Of a stretch of DNA of 64,000 nt, positions 59,848 to 64,000 are shown piece by piece. Both the position numbers and the translations under genes were made by a program. This DNA is from UBA6623 sp965217195 (GTDB lineage Bacteria; Acidobacteriota; Terriglobia; Bryobacterales; UBA6623). The first letter of the stretch is position 1; each line of letters begins with the position of its first letter. The stretch covers positions 186,001-250,000 of the forward strand of contig CBDCHL010000003.1 in the NCBI GenBank assembly GCA_965217195.1, written 5' to 3'. The notes below the pieces were generated by a model that saw only the letters and a program-made list of their open reading frames with translations, was not told the DNA's origin and did no database searches.

Positions 59848-60666
59848 TCACACCGCCGCGTAATACCCGTCGCGGCGCACGACCTCGATCGGCATTCCAA
59901 AGAGTTCGGAGAGCCGTGGCGAGGCCAAGACCTTGTCTTTCGGGCCGTCGTGAAACAGCTTTCCTTCTTTCATCAGCACGATGCGGCTGATCTCGGGGAT
60001 GATGTCCGGCAGATGGTGAGTGACCATCACGAGCATCGTCCCCTGGCGCGTGATCTTGCGCAGGATCTCGCGGAACTCGCAGACCGCTCGCAGATCGAGG
60101 CCGGCCGTGGGCTCGTCCAGAACCAGGGCCCGCGGATCATGCACCAGGGCGCGACCGATCAGCACTCGCCGCAGCTCGCCGGTCGACATTTCATCCGTTT
60201 GATGGTCGGCAAGGCGGGTGATTTCGAGCAGGTCGAGCACCTCGTCGGCTTTCTCTCCCATCGCGGGGGTGACTTCGTTGTGCGGCCAGATCTCGGTACT
60301 GCTGAAAAACCCCGACAGCAGCGCTTCGCGGCCGGTGATTTCGCGGGAACAAAGCTCCGCCCAGTCGGGCGAGACGATGCCGAGCAGCGGCCGCAGGTCG
60401 AACAAACGCCAGCGGTCTTGCCCGAAAATCGTCAGCGAGGCGTCGTCGCGGTCCAGCGGATAGCACTCGCGCATCAGCGTCTTGATCAGCGTCGATTTAC
60501 CGGACCCGTTGGGTCCGACAATAGCCGTGTTTTCGCCGAGCCCGATTGAAACTGTCAGGCCGTCAAGGGCGCGGCGTCCGGCGCGGATGACGGTGATATT
60601 GCGAAAGTCGATAAGCGTTTCCGGCTCTGAATTCGACACCGTGGGCGACGGGGGATCTGCGTGCAT
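59848..60666 (-). CDS. ABC transporter ATP-binding protein
   Basis: 272 aa. Walker A GPNGSGKSTL, signature MSTGELRRVLIGRALVHDP (TGE instead of the usual SGGQ), Walker B ALVLDEPTAGLD and His-switch VTHHLPDIIPE. Such orphan ATPases with an altered signature (ModF/YlmA-like) occur without their own permease; none is seen here. The first gene of a three-gene unit with a GHMP kinase and an unknown protein. Confidence 0.9.
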   Translation of the reverse strand: MHADPPSPTVSNSEPETLIDFRNITVIRAGRRALDGLTVSIGLGENTAIVGPNGSGKSTLIKTLMRECYPLDRDDASLTIFGQDRWRLFDLRPLLGIVSPDWAELCSREITGREALLSGFFSSTEIWPHNEVTPAMGEKADEVLDLLEITRLADHQTDEMSTGELRRVLIGRALVHDPRALVLDEPTAGLDLRAVCEFREILRKITRQGTMLVMVTHHLPDIIPEISRIVLMKEGKLFHDGPKDKVLASPRLSELFGMPIEVVRRDGYYAAV

Positions 60667-60885
60667 GATGAAGCGAGATGGGGCGAAAAGCCAGGCTCTT
60701 TGACGTTGCTTGGGATGAATTGTTCAAGATAGCACGCGTTTGGCAAATGCCCCATCCCTCGGCCGGGACAGGTCGCCTACGCACAGCTGCGTCGGTGTGC
60801 CGATTCCGCTCTACATGAGTTTCGACGGGTCGGCCACAACGCCGCGGCGGACGCTACACTGGGGGCTGTCGCGCCGGAGAAATTT

Positions 60886-62301
60886 ATGAAATTCGCCGTT
60901 GCTTTTGTGCTGGTAACCTCCTTGGCTGTCGAAGCCGGCGCGGGAGAGTGGTCGATGTTCCGGGGGCCGAACGCGTCGGGGGTGACGGAGGCGATAGGGT
61001 TGCCGGTTGAGTTCTCACCGGAGAAGAATCTGGTTTGGAAAACACCGTTGCCGCCCGGCCACTCTTCGCCGGTCTTTGGCGATGACGCGATCTTCTTGAC
61101 CGGGTGGGAGGGCGACTCGCTGTTTACGTTCGCGATCAATCGTGACGACGGCAAAATCCTCTGGCGCCGCGAAATCAAGCGCGACCGCCAAGGCGAATTG
61201 CATGACAGTAACAGCCCGACGTCGCCGAGTGCGGTCACGGACGGTCGGAATGTCTATGTCATGTTCCAAGACGTGGGCCTGCTCTCCTACGGCCCGGACG
61301 GCAACGAACGCTGGCGAATTCCGCTGGGGCCGTTCAACAACCCGATGGGGATGGGCACGTCGCCGATCCTCGCCGAGGGCAAGATCGTTCAGGTGTGCGA
61401 TTCCGAATCCGGCTCGTTCATCTTCGCGGCCGACAAGGAGAGCGGAAAGATCGTGTGGCGCAAGGAGCGCCCGCTGGCCGCGCGCGGGTTTTCGACGCCG
61501 CTTCTCTACACGCCTGAAAACGGCGGCGGGCTGCAGGTATTGGTCGCCGGGTCATTCCGGCTCGAGGCCTATGCAGTGGCGAGCGGCGAGAAGATCTGGT
61601 GGGTGCGCGGGCTGACCTGGCAAATCAAGCCGACGCCGGTGATGGACGAAGACACGATCTATGTCCAAAACTGGGCCGGCAACGCGGACCTGGGCAAGCA
61701 GGAGGACGTGCCGCCGCTGGCGGAGATTCTCAAGTCCCACGACAAGGACGGCGACGGCGGCCTGGCCCCCGACGAGGCCCCCGATCCGAAGATGACAAAG
61801 AGTTGGGAGGGTTTCGATCTCGACCGCGACGGTGTGATGGGCGCGCGCGACTGGGAATTCCATCGCATGAAGCGGGCGGCCGTGAACGCCGTGCAGGCGA
61901 TTCGTCTCGGGGGCAAGGGCGATATGACAGAGGGGGCTTTTCGGTGGCGTCACTATAAGACGCTGCCGAACGTTCCGTCGCCGCTGCTGTACCGGGGCAT
62001 CCTCTACACGATGAAGGAAGGCGGCATTCTGACGGCATACGACGCGGAGACGGGCGAGATTCTCAAACAGGGCCGTTTGAAGGATGCTCTAGGACGGTAT
62101 TTTTCGGCACCGGTCGCGGCTGACGGCAAGATTTTCGCTACGAGTGAAGAGGGTAAGTTGACGGTGCTGCGGGCAGGGGCGGATTGGGAAGTGCTGGCTA
62201 CGAATGATATGGGGGATTCTTGTTACGCTACGCCGGCGATAGTCGACGGCAAGATATATGTTCGGAGTACGGCGGGGCTTTATTGTTTTGCGGGGCGGTG
62301 A
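60886..62301 (+). CDS. Secreted PQQ-like propeller protein with EF-hand insertion
   Basis: 471 aa. A signal peptide (MKFAVAFVLVTSLAVEAGAG) precedes an outer-membrane-assembly/PQQ-type eight-bladed propeller: WSMFRGPNASGVTE, KNLVWKTPLPPGHSSPVFGD, DGKILWRREI, KIVWRKERP, SPLLYRGILYTMKEGGILTA and TPAIVDGKIYVRSTAGLYCF. Between blades, residues 285-325 hold two EF-hand-like calcium loops (DKDGDGGLAPDE and DLDRDGVMGARDW). No cofactor-binding Trp/Asp set of PQQ dehydrogenases is recognised, so enzymatic activity is doubtful. GGAGAA before the ATG. Typical of Planctomycetes and Acidobacteria. Confidence 0.88.
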   Translation: MKFAVAFVLVTSLAVEAGAGEWSMFRGPNASGVTEAIGLPVEFSPEKNLVWKTPLPPGHSSPVFGDDAIFLTGWEGDSLFTFAINRDDGKILWRREIKRDRQGELHDSNSPTSPSAVTDGRNVYVMFQDVGLLSYGPDGNERWRIPLGPFNNPMGMGTSPILAEGKIVQVCDSESGSFIFAADKESGKIVWRKERPLAARGFSTPLLYTPENGGGLQVLVAGSFRLEAYAVASGEKIWWVRGLTWQIKPTPVMDEDTIYVQNWAGNADLGKQEDVPPLAEILKSHDKDGDGGLAPDEAPDPKMTKSWEGFDLDRDGVMGARDWEFHRMKRAAVNAVQAIRLGGKGDMTEGAFRWRHYKTLPNVPSPLLYRGILYTMKEGGILTAYDAETGEILKQGRLKDALGRYFSAPVAADGKIFATSEEGKLTVLRAGADWEVLATNDMGDSCYATPAIVDGKIYVRSTAGLYCFAGR

Positions 62302-62461
62302 GTAAGGGTTGATGGTTTGGGTGGGCAGGCCTGGAGACCTGCCCCACCGTGGGGTTTGCCGGCGGGGTTGGAGGCCTTGCCACTGAGTTTTGTGCGCTCC
62401 TGGGGTTGCGGTGCGCTTGACCTCTCACTTCGTTCGGGGCTCTGTTTCTGCGTTCGGGCTT

Positions 62462-63817
62462 CTACACCACCCCTAGCGCCAGGACCGCATCGGCGACTTT
62501 GCGGAAGCCGCCGATGTTGGCTCCACGGACGTAGTTGATGCTGCCGTCTTCGATCCCGTAGCGAACACAGGTTGAATGAATCTGCTTCATCACTTCCTGC
62601 AGGCGGCGATCGACTTCGCCTCGGGTCCAGCTTAGGTACTGAGCGTTTTGGGTTCGCTCGAAGCCGGAGACGGCGACGCCTCCCGCGTTGGCGGCCTTAC
62701 CCGGGGCGAAGAGCACGCCGGCTTGTCGAATGATTTCGACTGCTTCGGGACTCGTCGGCATGTTGGCGCCCTCAACGACGGCCTTAACTCCGTTGTCGAC
62801 AAGCTGTTGCGCGGCGTCCGGTTGAATTTCATTTTGCGTCGCGCACGGCATGGCGATGTCGGCGGCAATTCCCCAGGGTTTCTCACCGGCATGATAGGCA
62901 GCGCCGAACTTCTCGGCGTATTCCTGGATGCGCCCTCGGCGCTTCGTCTTGAGATCGATCACCCAGCGGAGCTTTTCTTGGTCGAGCCCGTCAGGGTCAT
63001 GAATGAAACCGGAAGAGTCGGACATGGTGACGACTTTGCCGCCCAGCTCGATGAGTTTTTCGGCGGCGTATTGGGCTACGTTGCCGGAGCCGGAAACCAA
63101 GCAGGTTTTCCCCTCGATGCTTTCTTGGCGTCGGCGCAGCATCTCGCGGAGGAAATAGACCGCCCCGTAACCGGTGGCCTCGGTGCGAATCAGGCTGCCG
63201 CCGAAGGTCGGGCCTTTGCCTGTCATGGCTCCGGTGACTTCATTACTTAGACGTTTGTATTGCCCGAACAAGTAGCCGATCTCGCGCGTGCCGACGCCGA
63301 TGTCACCGGCGGGGATGTCTCGGTCTTCGCCGATGTATTTCCACAGCTCGGTCATGAACGACTGGCAGAAGCGCATAACCTCGTTGTCGGATTTGCCTTT
63401 GGGATTGAAGTTCGCGCCGCCCTTGGCGCCGCCCATCGGCAGCGTCGTAAGGCTGTTCTTGAACGTCTGCTCAAATCCGAGAAACTTCATCACGCTGATG
63501 GTGACAGAGGGATGAAAGCGCAGGCCGCCCTTATACGGACCGATGGCATTGTTGAATTGCACGCGAAAACCGCGATTGACGCGCACGCTGCCGGCGTCGT
63601 CCTTCCAGGTGACTCGGAAGGTGATGATGCGGTCGGGTTCGGTGAGCCGTTCGAGGATTTGTTGCTCGCGGTAGACAGGGTGCTCTTCGGTGTAGGGAAG
63701 AATGTCTTCAGCGACTTCGTGAACCGCTTGGTGAAATTCTTGTTCGCCGGGATTGCGGCGAACCAGTCCGTTCATGAACTGGTCGAGTTCGGAGGAGGGA
63801 GTGGGTTTGTCGGTCAC
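62462..63817 (-). CDS. gdhA: NADP-specific glutamate dehydrogenase
   Basis: 451 aa, hexameric class I enzyme forming glutamate from 2-oxoglutarate and ammonia. Family motifs: GPYKGGLRFHPSVTISVMKF, LPMGGAKGGANFNPKGKS (substrate Lys), DIPAGDIGVGTREIGYLFGQ, TGKGPTFGGSLIRTEATGYG and the dinucleotide-binding VSGSGNVAQYAAEKLIELGG; C-terminal EGANMPTSPEAVEIIRQAGV and GGVAVSGFERTQNAQYLSW. Normal length. The upstream 180 bp up to the window end contain no gene. Confidence 0.97.
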   Translation of the reverse strand: MTDKPTPSSELDQFMNGLVRRNPGEQEFHQAVHEVAEDILPYTEEHPVYREQQILERLTEPDRIITFRVTWKDDAGSVRVNRGFRVQFNNAIGPYKGGLRFHPSVTISVMKFLGFEQTFKNSLTTLPMGGAKGGANFNPKGKSDNEVMRFCQSFMTELWKYIGEDRDIPAGDIGVGTREIGYLFGQYKRLSNEVTGAMTGKGPTFGGSLIRTEATGYGAVYFLREMLRRRQESIEGKTCLVSGSGNVAQYAAEKLIELGGKVVTMSDSSGFIHDPDGLDQEKLRWVIDLKTKRRGRIQEYAEKFGAAYHAGEKPWGIAADIAMPCATQNEIQPDAAQQLVDNGVKAVVEGANMPTSPEAVEIIRQAGVLFAPGKAANAGGVAVSGFERTQNAQYLSWTRGEVDRRLQEVMKQIHSTCVRYGIEDGSINYVRGANIGGFRKVADAVLALGVV

Positions 63818-64000
63818 TGGGCTATTCCTTTCGTGCCGGGGTGGACTAAGCGCCTACCTAGGGTTCCGCCCGCGGCTCCACCCTAGGCTATAATCCTGCC
63901 GCCGCTTCGCGGCTCCAAACGTCGTCGGAGCGTTCACCGCTCACCCCGCCGTTGCATCGGCCGGTTTCGGGCTCTCGACGCCGAAACGGCGGCCGATTTC
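63818..64000. other. Upstream region of gdhA to the window end
   Basis: No gene seen. A TATAAT sequence lies at 63888-63893 on the + strand and could belong to a promoter reading out of the window. The minus-strand control region of gdhA must lie here, but I see no clear elements. Confidence 0.3.

Overview
The window is GC-rich chromosomal DNA from a Gram-negative bacterium (it encodes apolipoprotein N-acyltransferase and several lipoproteins). The best guess is Acidobacteriota, close to the Bryobacterales/Solibacterales. The clues are a giant secreted Ig-like protein with the C-terminal domain typical of that group (TIGR03437-type), a Ser/Thr kinase joined to a TolB/WD40-like propeller, Spy-like periplasmic proteins, a CRTAC1 (FG-GAP + ASPIC/UnbV) protein, a multihaem cytochrome, a secreted sulfatase and PQQ-like propellers. 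This placement is inference from gene content; there is no rRNA in the window, and I saw no tRNA or CRISPR array.

Layout. 0.4-4.1 kb: SMP-30/gluconolactonase, a secreted protein of unknown function and an SSS-family transporter. 4.1-8.3 kb: an accessory island with visibly lower GC. It holds an orphan Phd-type antitoxin whose toxin has been cut off, a 1.4 kb composite element made of two 187-bp inverted-repeat-ended modules flanking a two-TM membrane protein, and an overlapping gene pair with an Mrr-like PD-(D/E)XK nuclease. 8.3-15.3 kb: a sulfatase and an isochorismatase-type hydrolase between two copies of the 3' half of moxR, then two Spy-like genes, the second split by an IS630 element. 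15.5-19.2 kb: a tight minus-strand operon (NMT1-like protein, DUF192 lipoprotein, larB, lnt). 19.2-22.1 kb: a kinase-propeller gene broken by a frameshift. 22.3-45.7 kb: mostly core genes (PA0069-type radical SAM, xer recombinase, rho, PBP1b, proS, GT4, recJ, a PBP/class D-like transpeptidase, mutL, rpsA) with an oligogalacturonate-lyase-like propeller and the giant Ig protein. 45.9-50.7 kb: accessory genes (VOC/ArsR pair with an evident operator, decayed HTH and VOC genes, LtrA, DUF5996, a solitary DNA methyltransferase). 50.9-54.7 kb: amino-acid permease, sthA and an unknown protein. 54.7-57.0 kb: a decayed cytochrome/CRTAC1 locus. 57.1-64.0 kb: ychF, a three-gene operon (ABC ATPase, GHMP kinase, unknown protein), a PQQ-like propeller and gdhA.

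How it fits together. The core genes cover transcription termination, translation, wall synthesis, lipoprotein maturation, and DNA repair and recombination. The secreted sulfatase, lactonases, oligogalacturonate-lyase-like protein and symporter fit a polysaccharide-degrading life. The most promising undescribed system is the island at 4.4-8.1 kb: a nuclease gene overlapping a small unknown partner, next to a membrane protein carried between inverted repeats, as expected of a mobile defence locus. Several families of hairpin-forming intergenic repeats occur across the window, two of them with covarying stems.
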